NCBI GenBank assembly: GCA_958450325.1 | Contig: OY288246.1 | Coordinates: 38,248,544-38,312,543 of the forward strand | Reading direction: 5' to 3' | Length of the DNA: 64,000 nucleotides | DNA from: Agrostemma githago | Lineage: Eukaryota; Streptophyta; Magnoliopsida; Caryophyllales; Caryophyllaceae | In this document: in pieces, positions 10,839 to 20,264 of the stretch | Position numbering within the stretch: the stretch's first letter is position 1 | How the letters are laid out: each line of letters starts with the position of its first letter | Notes under the pieces: model-generated | Told to the model about the DNA's origin: nothing | Database searches by the model: none | What the model saw: only the letters and a program-made list of their open reading frames with translations | Position numbers and translations under genes: made by a program

Positions 10839-11016
10839 CTAGGTGAAAACCCGGAAGGGCGCCTAGGCAAGAATGGGAAAGTGGCCGAGGACGGAGTGAA
10901 AACCCGAAAGGGCGCTCCGGGTAAAAAGAAAAATCGAGTTGCGTGCCACGAGAGTAGTGTGAGTTTGAAAAAAAATGAAAAGCTAGAGTGAAAATCCGCA
11001 AGGGCGGACGCTCTAG
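10839..11016 (+). repeat. Three hairpins with conserved loop TGAAAAYCCGNAAGGGCG
   Basis: Stems CTAGG/CCTAG (10839-10843, 10862-10866), CGGAG/CTCCG (10892-10896, 10915-10919) and CTAGAG/CTCTAG (10983-10988, 11011-11016). The first two loops are exactly 18 nt and share the consensus; the third has four extra bases. The loop can fold internally through CCC/GGG. Sequence after the stems is also similar (GGCAA or GGTAA). Confidence 0.65.
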
Positions 11017-11528
11017 GCAAAATGAGGGATTTAGGAAAAAAATTCACAATACTTTCTTCATTCTTGGTGTGGTGTCATAAGAAGGGTGACATAGAAGGTC
11101 GGTCGGGTAGGATAGTTGGTCAAGGTGAGAAGAATCGCGGTGCGGATGTAGTCGTAGCACTAAATTTTATGCGATTGAAGTATTATTGTGTTGTTTTGAG
11201 ATGTTAGAGGCGTTTAGGTCGATCACATGTGTGGGTTGTGGATAATAGTGGTATACATCATTTACCATTGGTGATATTTTGTAGCACATGTGATCATGTT
11301 TAGGACCAGGAGAAATAAGGGGCGTAGTGTCACTTTTCGATGATTTTGAGTGTTGTTTTGTGGTCACAATCTTCGGTTGTTGTAGGAATTTTCATGTTAT
11401 TGTGACCTTGTGCTTAACCTTAGGATGATATAAGGAGGGTGGTTGAAGGGATGAGTTTTTTGTTTGATGTCGAGCTTCCCATGTTTCTTTTGGCAAGATC
11501 TTGTGGTTTATTGTTGATGTTTCCGAGT

Positions 11529-11566
11529 TTTGCTCGGGACGAGCAAAGGTCTAAGTGTGGGGAAGT
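11529..11566 (+). promoter_or_regulatory. Polypurine tract with upstream GGA-loop hairpin
   Basis: Perfect 8-bp stem TTTGCTCG/CGAGCAAA with loop GGA (11529-11547), then AAGTGTGGGGAAGT ending at the 3' LTR. The purine run is where plus-strand DNA synthesis would be primed. Confidence 0.8.
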
Positions 11567-12783
11567 TGATCTAGCATGTTTTGTAAGTGTTTATGACGGA
11601 GAATTATGCTAGATTCGATGATAAAAGGTGCGGCTTTAGAATGGAAATCGTCTAATTGGTCTTATCCAAGGAATTGTGCTTTATTGAAGAAAAGACGGTT
11701 TTTAGAGCTCTAATTGTGATTTGGGCTCGAGACGGAAAGCGTGAAGAACAAGCCCAACAAACCGAGTGAAAAGTCGAGGCGCAGCTCGGGAATTGAAGAC
11801 GGAACTGCTTTGGAGTCCGTGTCAGCTTATTAATTATTAATTATTATTATTTATTATTTTATTATTATTAGATTTAGGAAATTAGTAGAATTTCCTATAT
11901 TTATTATTATTAGATTATATACTATTAATGGAGCATCATTCATCATTCATATTTCACGTTCATTCATATTAGAAGAGGAACCCTAATTTTATCATGTGTA
12001 ACTAATCTTCCTTCTCGGATCAAAGATTTGAAGCTTTCTAGTTAATTGATTGTGAGACTTTCTTAATCTTTATTTAATTACTTGAGTATTGTTTATTCCT
12101 TGTGCTAATTTTATGATTGTTGTTTGTTTAATCTTTTTGGCCAATTGATTATTTCAATTTTCAATCTATTGCAATTCTTTGTGTTTGAATCCGTAATTGT
12201 TCAATTCACTTGATAAAGTTGCAACCTTTAGACCTAATTATTTGTATGTGTTTCATCGTAATTGGGGAAAAGGAGGAATAAACATATAATTCGAACCAAT
12301 AACCGCGTGTGTTAAAGGTCGTTATTTCTATTGAATTGTTCTTATCGTTCATGCTGTTATTGAATTAAATCTAGACGCGTGGATTAGGTTGTTCAATAAT
12401 TAGGTTGCTTAGTATCGCGTTTCGACCTAGGTAATATTATCTACGGAACAATTGGAACTTTCAGTTTCACAATAGAATACTCAAGGATTAAATAAAAGTT
12501 AATAGTCGATGATCAATCGTTTAACTAGCTAGTGGATTTTCTTTGAGTCGAGTCGCTTAATTATCTGAATTCTCATTATTAGTTATTTTACTTTCCTTAT
12601 TTTAGTTACTAGACAATTCAATCACAAAACCCCCATTATTCTTGTTACTTTTATTTATTTTATCCACACATTAATTTACATCGCCTTCCCTGTGGATTCG
12701 ACACCCGACTTACCTCTACTATATTGTTAAAGGTAATAGGACTGAATTATTTATTTTTGGGAGCATACGACCTAGGCTCACCA
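11567..12783 (+). repeat. 3' LTR of inner Athila-like element
   Basis: 1217 bp, TGATCTAGC to GGCTCACCA, followed by the right TSD CACAC (12784-12788). Differences from the 5' LTR include TATAAAT to TATTAAT at about 11924, GTATGTG to GTAAGTG near the start, and an A insertion near 12489. Confidence 0.95.
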
Positions 12784-13034
12784 CACACAAACAAACACAA
12801 ATAGCGATAAATGGAAAACTATGATGGAGGAGAGGTAAGAAGTAGACTAATGATGAACTAGATTATAACAATGCTAAACAATGCTAATAAACAAACTAAC
12901 TAGCAAACTAAAGAGATGATGCTAACTAAGAAGTTGACTCAAATATGGAAAGAAAGTGAGTTAGGTCGGGTTCATAAGAATAGTAGGGTGATCGGGTTGG
13001 TCATGGGTATGGGTGTCTCCTAGTGCTAGAGTCG

Positions 13035-13131
13035 GTCCGGGATCTCGCAACTTAGACCGATGTCAAGGTGAGTCCGGGCTCTCGCAACTTAGACTCTAAT
13101 CGAGGTATGTCCGGGCTCTCGCAACTTAGAC
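13035..13131 (-). repeat. Three copies of a 23-bp motif, 37-bp period
   Basis: GTCCGGG[A/C]TCTCGCAACTTAGAC occurs at 13035, 13072 and 13109. Spacers differ between copies. Confidence 0.85.
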
Positions 13132-13739
13132 TATCCTCAACACTACCCTCAACATGACCACAAACAAGACAAACAATGAGTAGAGAAGACTAGCATGAGA
13201 AGCATGGCCACTACAACTCAAACAAGCATTTCAACAAACACATGGTGTGCCAAGTATGTGACTAACAACAAAGATTCACCCTTTACCCCTAATCAAGCCT
13301 TAATCACCCATATTCTGCCCTTAATCCCCCTACTAACCCACAAGTAATCTACTCACTCATATTCAAACTAACTACAACAATGAAAAGATAAAACAACTTC
13401 ACAATCCAAACATCCATTATCAAGAACAATAACAAGAACACTAAGTAAAGATTTAAACTTGAGTAAATAACAATAAACAAGAGAAAAGAAAGTTATACCA
13501 ACAAGAGATGAAGGAAAAGATGAAATCTTGCATAAATAAGAAACCCAAATAATCTCCAAGGTTGTCAATCTTGGATGAGTCTTCAAGCCACTTCTTAATA
13601 CAAGAGCTACTATGACTATAACTAGATTAAACTAAGATTAACTAAAGATTAAGAGAGATTAATTAGGGTTTACAAATCTTAAGAGAGGCCTAAGAGAGTC
13701 TAGGGTAAGGTAAGATACATAAACAATCCAAGAGGGAAG

Positions 13740-13747
13740 TATTTATA
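13740..13747 (-). promoter_or_regulatory. TATA box of the outer Athila-like LTR
   Basis: TATAAATA on the minus strand, in the same context (CCCTATAAATACTT) as the solo LTR box at 57490-57497. Confidence 0.65.
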
Positions 13748-13801
13748 GGGTTACAAATGGAAGGAAGAAGAAAGAAACAAAGCGCGGCTGCCACTGGGAC
13801 T

Positions 13802-13945
13802 TTCCCGATCGGGAAGGGAAATCCCGATCGGGAAACTTCAACTTTCCCGATCGGGAATATGCCAACCCGATCGGGAATGCTCCACAACGGCGTCCCTAAT
13901 CGTGCACTTCATCCCGATCGGGTTTGAGGCCTTCCCGATCGGGAT
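13802..13945. repeat. Six TCCCGATCGGGA palindromes upstream of the TATA box
   Basis: Six near-perfect copies of CCCGATCGGG with A/T-rich shoulders. The proximal edge is 55 bp from the TATA box, the same spacing as in the solo LTR. The layout suggests binding sites for a dimeric factor, but that is inference. Confidence 0.75.
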
Positions 13946-14277
13946 GGGTCTTGTAGGCCTCCAATATGAACTTTTTGGTCCCTCCTTGCTTCTCATGGGC
14001 TTCCCATCGATTCTCGGGACTCGGGATCGGGTCTCAGAGGCTCGGAATTGGGTCCCAAGGTCTCGGGGTCGATTCGAATCATCGTTCCTTTACTCCGTTG
14101 GCTCCAAAATGTGTATGTATAGAGTCGAAATCCCTCCAACTCTTCCAAATCGGTCTCGGGAACCTGAAACGAACTAAAGGAAGCAGAAGAAGCCCCTAAA
14201 CCGCTCCCAAGGAGCGATTCTACAAGGAAAATGGGACCAAAACACTACAAAATAGGCACTACAAACCACACTTATCA

Positions 14278-17200
14278 AGTAGCCTAGTTAGAGACCGAAG
14301 TTTGATTTGTTTGAACTAAGTTCTCGAAGTTAGTTTTTGGTATTCTCCTGGTGAAAGTCTAGACTCTACATTAATCCTATCCATAACGCCATTTTGAATA
14401 TTTTTATTATTATCGATATAATTTGGTTGCAGGTTGGCAAATGTTTTATGTTTTCTTCGAAAAACTCATTTTTATTATATTGTTTTGATACGTGAAGTTT
14501 TTCACTGAAAGTTTATTTTTATTATAATGTGTTTTACTGTTTTCCATTTTTACTATTTTTCTATAATAGTAATTACTGTTTTAAAATCCTGTTATACGGC
14601 TGGGAGAACGTTGACGTTGCTCCCCACTGATTGTGGCTGTTATGTTTTTAACATGGCAGGTATATGTGTTTTTTTTTCTTCGGGTGGGCTAGCGAGCAGT
14701 TATGGATCCTGCTTGTTTTAATCAGATCACTGTATTATGGATTGTTAAAACCCTTTTTATGGATTTTATTTATTTATTTATTTATATATTTTGTAGCCAT
14801 TTTTATTTTATGGCTTATGTATTGACTTACCATTTTTATTTAATCAAGACATAGCTACAGTGTGTTACAATCCCACTTCTACAGTGTTTCCGCCACTGTA
14901 TTGCGTTAGAATTTCTAGGGGATTACAAGTGACGCCTGGTTCGTTGGTAGCTCTTTTTCTCCTCTTCTTCTTCTTCCTCGTTTGGTCAGTTGATGGTCCG
15001 TTTTTACCAGTTTCATTTTACTGCTGGTATTGACGTTAATTCTGCTGCTACTGTCCTCGTCGTACTACTACTATATTTGTATTTGATGTTCTACGCTGTT
15101 GATCTATTGCGTTGCTACTGGTCACTGTATTATTATCGTTGTTTAGGCTGTTGGTGTGTCGATTCTTACTCTCAGTTGTTTAGCACCTGCTATTGTATTA
15201 GTCGACTCTGTTGATGTTCGGACTGCTCCTCTCTTCCTCTGTCTCGTCTCGTTTGTCTCTTTGCTTTGTCGTGTTTCTGTTGGGTTTGTAGCACATTTTG
15301 CTCTCTTTCTTCTCCTCCGCCTTATTCTTCATATTTCTGTGTTGTTCTGATCCGTCGCTGCTGTACATCGCCCTTGTTGTTCTCCTTTCATCTGTCCGAT
15401 GTGCGTTTTATGCTACTGTTATACGCTCTTCTGCTGATCCATTTCTGCTTTTTGCCTCCGACGTCATCTGTGTTACTGATGTTTGGTTATTCCTTAGCCG
15501 TTGTTCTCTGGTTGTCCCTTGGTTCCATTCTTGTTGTCGTCTTCGTTCCGGTAGCTGTATGTTATTATTTTTGCACTTGTTGTCCGTCATATGCTCTTGT
15601 TCTTGTTATTCTTTCCTCGTCTGACTCATGCGTTTGGTGTATCGTTAGTGCTCAAAGTTCGTCCATGTTAAATTATTTACACGTTGTCTCTGGGGTTCGT
15701 CCATCCTATCGGTGCCCCTAGATACCACCGAGTTAGCGGTTGTCCTCGTAATAAGAACTCAACGAAGGTTTGCGTATATTTCACGATTTTGGTGGAGTCA
15801 TGAAGTTGTACAAAAGAGCAAGTGCCCGAGACGACTTTTGAGATCGTGAGTGTAGCTTGAACTATTAGAAGGGCAAATGCTTTGAAGTTATCGATCCGAT
15901 TTAAGGTAACTTTAGGACGTTACGCGGTATTATATCGTATGTTTGAGTAGTAGTATGTAGTAAATATTTTAACTTCGGTTTTCTAAACTTAGCTATTTAT
16001 TATTTGCTAATAATATTATTTTTTAAAAATTGTGTACCATATAAATATTTTACAACTTTCGATATCGTTTTATAAATCGTTAATAATTTTATTAATTACG
16101 ATCGGTTATAATATTTTGTTGGTTATCGTGACACTAGTAACTAAATAATGTCGATTTCATATTTTCGTCATATTTCGTTAATTTACAATTTTAACTCAAA
16201 ATCGTATTTTATATTATAATCGAGATTTGTATACTTGTTCAATAAATTAATTTCGTTTTATGACATATAATAATAAATGAGAGTAGTCGATTTTGTTTTA
16301 AAAACATTTTTAGTCGAGACTATTTTCCCTAATAATTTCTCATTTGTCTACGATTGATTATTTTCAGTAAAATCAGTATTATTTATTGATAAAATCTATT
16401 TGCTAAAACTAATTTGAAATCTTCATAAAATCCAGTTTAATTTATAAAACTCATCGACTCAATTAATTTTGATATCATTTTCTTAAAACTTCTCTTTTCT
16501 GAAAATTTATAATTTTAACTCGATTTCCTGATTATTTATAAAATACTATATATTGACTTTTTATATTTTATTTATATTTTGAGTAGCGAATTTAGAAATA
16601 TATTAAAGTTACGATAACAATAAAATGTTAATTTTGTTAGAAATGATCTTTTTATACATTTCACTTATTTTAATAACTTACGAATTTTCTATAACAATAT
16701 TTTTATTTTAAGTAAGTTTCTATTTATAGAAAGTTCTCCCTTTGATATAAGATGTTTATTCCTTTTATCCTCATAATGATTATATCTTTTAAATATCGAT
16801 AATGGCTTTGTTTTGGAGTTATGGAATAAAGACAAGTGTGGGGTTAGAGTAATATAGTCTGAGATGTACGTTTTTGCCATCAGCTATAAAGTTGGTGTGC
16901 CTATTTGAGGCACAGTTGGTCGTTCATTTGGGCGTAGTTTCGCCCAGGAGAGTGTGAATTGTGCCCTTAAGCTAGATATCGCATCGTGTTAGTCGCCCTT
17001 AGTTGAATTGGATACATTTGGTATCCAGGAGGGGTGTATACTACTTAAAACCAGGACCTCGCTGCACGCAGTCCTGTTATAGATGAGTTGTTAATTAGAG
17101 ACTGGATTCTGTTATGAGTTAAGTCTACAGTTCTCGAAGCTAGTTTCCAGTATTTTTCTAGTGAAAGTCTAGCCTTGTGCACACTTATCAAATTTCCATA

Positions 17201-17331
17201 ACGTCATTTTTGAATATTTATATTATCGATTGATTTTGACTTGCAGGTTGGCAAGTGCTCTAAGTTTCGTTGAAAACTTATTCTTATTATATCGTTTTAA
17301 TGTATTGCGTTAGATTTTCTAGGGGATTACA
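14278..17331 (+). repeat. Relics of LARD-family LTRs (two partial copies)
   Basis: Homologous to the LTRs of the array at 20265-44125 but clearly diverged. The first piece (14278-14927) matches the last 0.6 kb of that LTR and ends GGGGATTACA. The second (14928-17331) covers a pyrimidine-rich U3-like part and the AT-rich middle, has an internal deletion of roughly 350 bp near 17300, and also ends GGGGATTACA. No PBS follows either end. The outer Athila-like element inserted into the first piece. Open frames here (14990-15721) are low-complexity Leu/Ser/Cys translations of CT/TG-rich DNA. Confidence 0.7.
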
Positions 17332-17477
17332 ACATCGATCCGAGAGTCGTACAGTCTACGCGATCCGATAACGACATCGCGATACGAAGGGCTCCGATAT
17401 TCGTATCAAGTCAATATGGTCGATTTATCATAAAATTGAATCATTTAAAGGACAAGTACCCTATTATGGTCGAAATG
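17332..17477. other. Unassigned A/T-rich sequence left of the CRM insertion
   Basis: 146 bp rich in CGAT-containing words, ending in the TSD AAATG (17473-17477). It should be continuous with 47029 onward, so it may be the upstream part of the Tat LTR relic. No direct match to the Tat LTR was seen by eye. Confidence 0.4.
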
Positions 17478-18193
17478 TGATCCGAATGAAGAAACAACTA
17501 AAGAACTAAATGAAGTCACACTAGCTCCTAATGGTCCTAGTCCAGCCACATTAGCACCTCCTACAAACCTAGTAGTGTGCCTTCTTCAATCAGTGAGCTA
17601 GCTCGTGTGTAGGTTGAATAAAAGAGCAAATAGTCAAGGTCATATGAAGGCATTAACTTGGGTTCACACTCATTCAAGCATGGGGAGTGCACCGGAGTTA
17701 AGAGGATGATTGTGGGCTGATTATGTTCACATGTTTGGCCGCGTCTAAATGCTTCTCTTTAGCTTTGTTTTTAGCTCCTAAGCTTTGTTTGTATCACCAT
17801 TAGGCTTTGTTCGTATCACCCTTGACCAGCCTGGTTTAGGGACGTTTTGTAGGCTATATATAGCCATCAACATTGATGAATAAGACATCCAATATTCATA
17901 ACACAAAACTGAGTGAAGCATTGCTTTTCCTTTCGTCCTTGTAGCTTACAAGACAAAGTATTAGAGTTAGTCGAGTTACAAACTCTATACTCGCTATTTC
18001 AATCGAGTGTTTGATTTAGCACCCGCTTTGTTGAAGTATAGGTCTACTTCACTAAGCATACTATCCCTTGGTTACGGTTCTATCATCCTCACAAACCATC
18101 CTTACATTCTGTTTTGTTGCTTTTGTTTACGTTCATTTCAGAATACTATCAACCTTCACGTTTTTGTTTCAAAGTTCATCTTAACTCACATCA
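17478..18193 (+). repeat. 5' LTR of CRM-like element
   Basis: 716 bp, TGATCCGAATG to CTCACATCA. TATATATA at 17855-17862 is a likely TATA box (the 3' LTR has CTCTATATAG there). Confidence 0.95.
17855..17862 (+). promoter_or_regulatory. TATA box in CRM-like 5' LTR
   Basis: TATATATA flanked by GC on both sides (GGCTATATATAGCC), about 340 bp before the LTR end. Confidence 0.55.
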
Positions 18194-18197
18194 TTAG

Positions 18198-18209
18198 TGG
18201 TATCAGAGC
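18198..18209 (+). promoter_or_regulatory. Primer binding site, initiator tRNA-Met
   Basis: TGGTATCAGAGC, the standard plant iMet PBS, four bases after the LTR and 25 bp before the gag start. Confidence 0.92.
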
Positions 18210-18234
18210 TTTGGTCTTCCTTTAGACGTAAAGC

Positions 18235-19782
18235 ATGGCAGGAGTAGTGAACTTTGAAGACCCTAACTTCTTGGAACACCTAAAGAAGGCGTTGGAGAAC
18301 TACCAGCCCAAGAATTCTCGCTTCCAAGCAAGAAGGGAACCAGTGGACAAGATCAAAGTGAACGAACTTCCTGAGTTCAATGGTGGTACTGATCCTGAAG
18401 TCTACTTGGAATGGGAGAGAAACATGGAGAAGCTCTTTGACTTCAAGGACTTGGAGGACGAGGAGAGGTGCAAATATGCAATCCTAAAGCTAAGCAAAGG
18501 GGCTTCCCTTTGGTATGAAGGGCTGAAGGTACAACGCACCAGGGATGGAAAGGGTAAGATTTCTTCTTGGGAGTCCTTAAAACGTAAACTACGTAAGAGG
18601 TATGTCCCAACTACACATAAGTTATCCTTATACAAAAATATTGCTAATCTCGTACAAGGAAAAATGAGTGTTAGTGAATACATTGAAGAATTTGAGAACT
18701 TGGTACTAATGGGGGAAGTAGAAGAAAATGAAGAGATAAAAATGGCTAGGTTCTTACGTGGGTTAAATCGTAGTATTGCTAATACGGTTGATTTATGTCC
18801 TTATTCTGATTTTGATACTTTATGTGGGTTGTGTTTAAAAATTGAGGCTCAAGGGAAAACTAAGTATGAAAATGAGTCTAGTAGGAGTCACACTTGGTCA
18901 CGAGGTGAGGGGAGTAACAAGACCAATTCAGTTAACACCAATCAACCCCTTTTCATTAAGAGTAACCCAACTCCACCCACAAACAAGACACCCACTGAAA
19001 CTAGTTTGTCCAAGGTACGTTGCTTCAAATGCCAAGGCTTTGGTCACTATAAAAATGCGTGTCCTAATAAGAGAGTCGTTACCTTGAGAGAAATAATGCC
19101 TTTGAGAGAGGAGATGTGGGAGGAAGAGCAACGTATAGGGGCTGTGTTTAATGAGGAGGAGGAAGAAGAGGAGGAAGAAAGAGAGGACTATGAACCCCCA
19201 ACGTATGATACTGTTTTAGTACTGCGTACACTTCATGCCAACCCCATCCCACACAACACTGAACAAAGGGATCAACTCTTCCACACTAAGTGTCAAGTTA
19301 ACAACAAATGGTGTAGCTTGATCATTGATGGGGGTAGTTGCACAAATGTTGCCTCTACTGAAATGGTAACTAAATTAGGCCTAACCACCACTAGTCACCC
19401 TAGACCGTATGCACTACATTGGTTGGATGATGGAAACAAAGTAAGGGTCACTAAGCAAGTGAGGGTAGGTTTAACCATGGGGTCTTATGTCGATGAGGTT
19501 TTATGTGATGTCATTCCTATGGATGCGTGTCATATACTTTTGGGACGTCCTTGGCAGTTTGATAGGGATGTAGTACACCATGGGAGGAAAAATGAATACG
19601 AGTTAAGGGATAAGGGAAAGAAAATCGTTCTAAAACCCATGACTCCCCAAGCTGTTAGAGCTATGGCAGCCAACAAAACTAAGAAGCCTAACCTCACCAT
19701 ATTTGCTAGTGAGAGCGAAGTAGAACAGGCTTTACAAGGGGGGAACGTGTCTTTGTCATGGTGGCTAGAGAGGAACCCTTAG
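18235..19782 (+). CDS. gag-pro: gag-protease polyprotein, CRM-like
   Basis: 515 residues from ATGGCAGGAG just after the PBS. The gag core spans about 40-205 (VNELPEFNGGTDPEVYLEWE, ASLWYEGLKVQR, LRKRYVPTTHKLSLYKN). CCHC zinc knuckle CFKCQGFGHYKNAC is at 263-276, followed by a Glu-rich run near 307-318. The aspartic protease begins about residue 360 with IIDGGSCTNVAS and continues through ILLGRPWQFDRDVVHHGR. DGGS in place of D-S/T-G is usual in this lineage. The frame ends in the PR-RT linker while RT homology continues in the -1 frame, so RT would need a frameshift, or one G has been lost from the G6 run at 19738. Confidence 0.92.
   Translation: MAGVVNFEDPNFLEHLKKALENYQPKNSRFQARREPVDKIKVNELPEFNGGTDPEVYLEWERNMEKLFDFKDLEDEERCKYAILKLSKGASLWYEGLKVQRTRDGKGKISSWESLKRKLRKRYVPTTHKLSLYKNIANLVQGKMSVSEYIEEFENLVLMGEVEENEEIKMARFLRGLNRSIANTVDLCPYSDFDTLCGLCLKIEAQGKTKYENESSRSHTWSRGEGSNKTNSVNTNQPLFIKSNPTPPTNKTPTETSLSKVRCFKCQGFGHYKNACPNKRVVTLREIMPLREEMWEEEQRIGAVFNEEEEEEEEEREDYEPPTYDTVLVLRTLHANPIPHNTEQRDQLFHTKCQVNNKWCSLIIDGGSCTNVASTEMVTKLGLTTTSHPRPYALHWLDDGNKVRVTKQVRVGLTMGSYVDEVLCDVIPMDACHILLGRPWQFDRDVVHHGRKNEYELRDKGKKIVLKPMTPQAVRAMAANKTKKPNLTIFASESEVEQALQGGNVSLSWWLERNP
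19738..19743 (+). other. G6 run at the gag-pro/pol frame change
   Basis: CAAGGGGGGAAC lies just upstream of the 25-bp overlap of the two frames. One extra G would fuse gag-pro and pol into one frame. It is not a textbook X-XXY-YYZ slippery heptamer in the gag frame. Confidence 0.6.
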
Positions 19783-20264
19783 TAGTTGAGAATGGGCTTG
19801 GAGAAAAGCCATTTGAGGAGTTGTTACACGAGTTTGAGGACGTCTTCCCTGAAGAATTACCGGTTGGCTTACCACCTATTAGAGGCATAGAACACCAAAT
19901 CGACCTCATTCCAGGAGCAGCCTTACCAAATAAGGCAGCCTATAGGTGCAATCCAGAGGAGACTAAGGAATTACAAAGACAAATAGATGAGTTAATGAGT
20001 CGAGGGTATGTACGTGAAAGCCTTAGTCCTTGTGCTGTTCCAGTCCTCTTAGTACCTAAGAAAGATGGAACTTGGAGAATGTGTTTGGATAGTAGAGCCG
20101 TTAACAATATTACCATCAAATATAGATTTCCTATTCCAAGGTTGGATGATATGTTGGACGAGCTTCATGGGGCTGTGATCTTCTCCAAAATCGACTTAAG
20201 AAGTGGGTATCATCAAATCGGAATGAGAGAAGGGGATGAGTGGAAGACAGCTTTCAAGACCAAG
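19758..20264 (+). pseudogene. pol: pol N-terminal part: start of reverse transcriptase (interrupted)
   Basis: PR-RT linker (EELLHEFEDVFPEELPVGLPP) and the first RT motifs: VPVLLVPKKDGTWRMCLDSR, INNITIKYRFPIPRLDD-like sequence, FSKIDLRSGYHQIGM (the Asp of FSKIDL is a catalytic aspartate) and EWKTAFKTK. Coding stops at the array inserted after 20264; the frame reads 33 bp into the inserted LTR. The missing part resumes at 44126 in the same frame once the array and one 5-bp TSD are discounted. The ATG at 19758 is only the first Met of this frame; translation probably came from a gag-pol fusion or frameshift. Confidence 0.9.

Larger units (their letters stand above)
9027..11528 (+). other. 3' non-coding region of inner Athila-like element
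   Basis: No reading frame resembles pol or env. Contents: CGGGAGGCAACCCG stem-loop (9103-9116); G/C-rich CGCGAGTCGCGC-like motifs (9292-9330, 9385-9420); pyrimidine-rich tract (9480-9720); T/G-rich sequence (9740-10660); internal AGGA hairpin and PPT-like run (10668-10703); A-rich block with three hairpins (10770-11016); unassigned sequence to the LTR-proximal hairpin. Confidence 0.7.
5299..12783 (+). mobile_element. Complete Athila-like gag-protease element, non-autonomous (inner)
   Basis: Intact structure: 5' LTR 5299-6514, tRNA-Asp PBS 6520-6537, one gag-protease gene 6618-9026, 2.5 kb of non-coding DNA, PPT, 3' LTR 11567-12783. Perfect 5-bp TSD CACAC (5294-5298 and 12784-12788). The LTRs start TGATCTAGC, end GGCTCACCA and differ at about seven places plus small indels in 1217 bp, so the insertion is recent. 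No RT, RNase H or integrase is present, so mobility would need enzymes in trans. It fits the TR-GAG class of gag-bearing non-autonomous elements. Confidence 0.93.
1..14277 (-). mobile_element. Athila-like gag-protease LTR retrotransposon, partial (outer element)
   Basis: Read on the minus strand: 5' LTR (14277 to 5154, interrupted), a tRNA-Asp-type primer binding site at 5150-5133, gag-protease coding 4927-1731, then about 1.7 kb of non-coding 3' region reaching the left edge. The 3' LTR is not in the window. No reverse transcriptase, RNase H or integrase is visible after the protease, so this part resembles non-autonomous gag-only (TR-GAG type) elements. The LTR begins TGATAAGTG and ends CACCATCA, and matches the solo LTR at 56950-58511. 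The 5 bp right of the LTR are AGTAG; the matching left TSD would lie outside. Lineage rests on gag, the protease core and the PBS. Confidence 0.8.
12784..14277 (-). repeat. Remaining 1.49 kb of the outer element's 5' LTR
   Basis: Continues the LTR interrupted at 5298; its element-sense start TGATAAGTG is at 14277. Homologous along its length to the solo LTR 56950-58511, including the U3 palindrome cluster and TATA box. It carries a 37-bp triplication (13035-13131) that the solo LTR lacks, which accounts for most of the length difference (about 1634 versus 1562 bp). Confidence 0.88.

Noticed and set aside
14990..15721. Several overlapping open frames rich in Leu, Ser and Cys
   Set aside because: Same pyrimidine-rich LTR-type sequence as in the LARD; no domain or codon bias, and frames in several phases at once.
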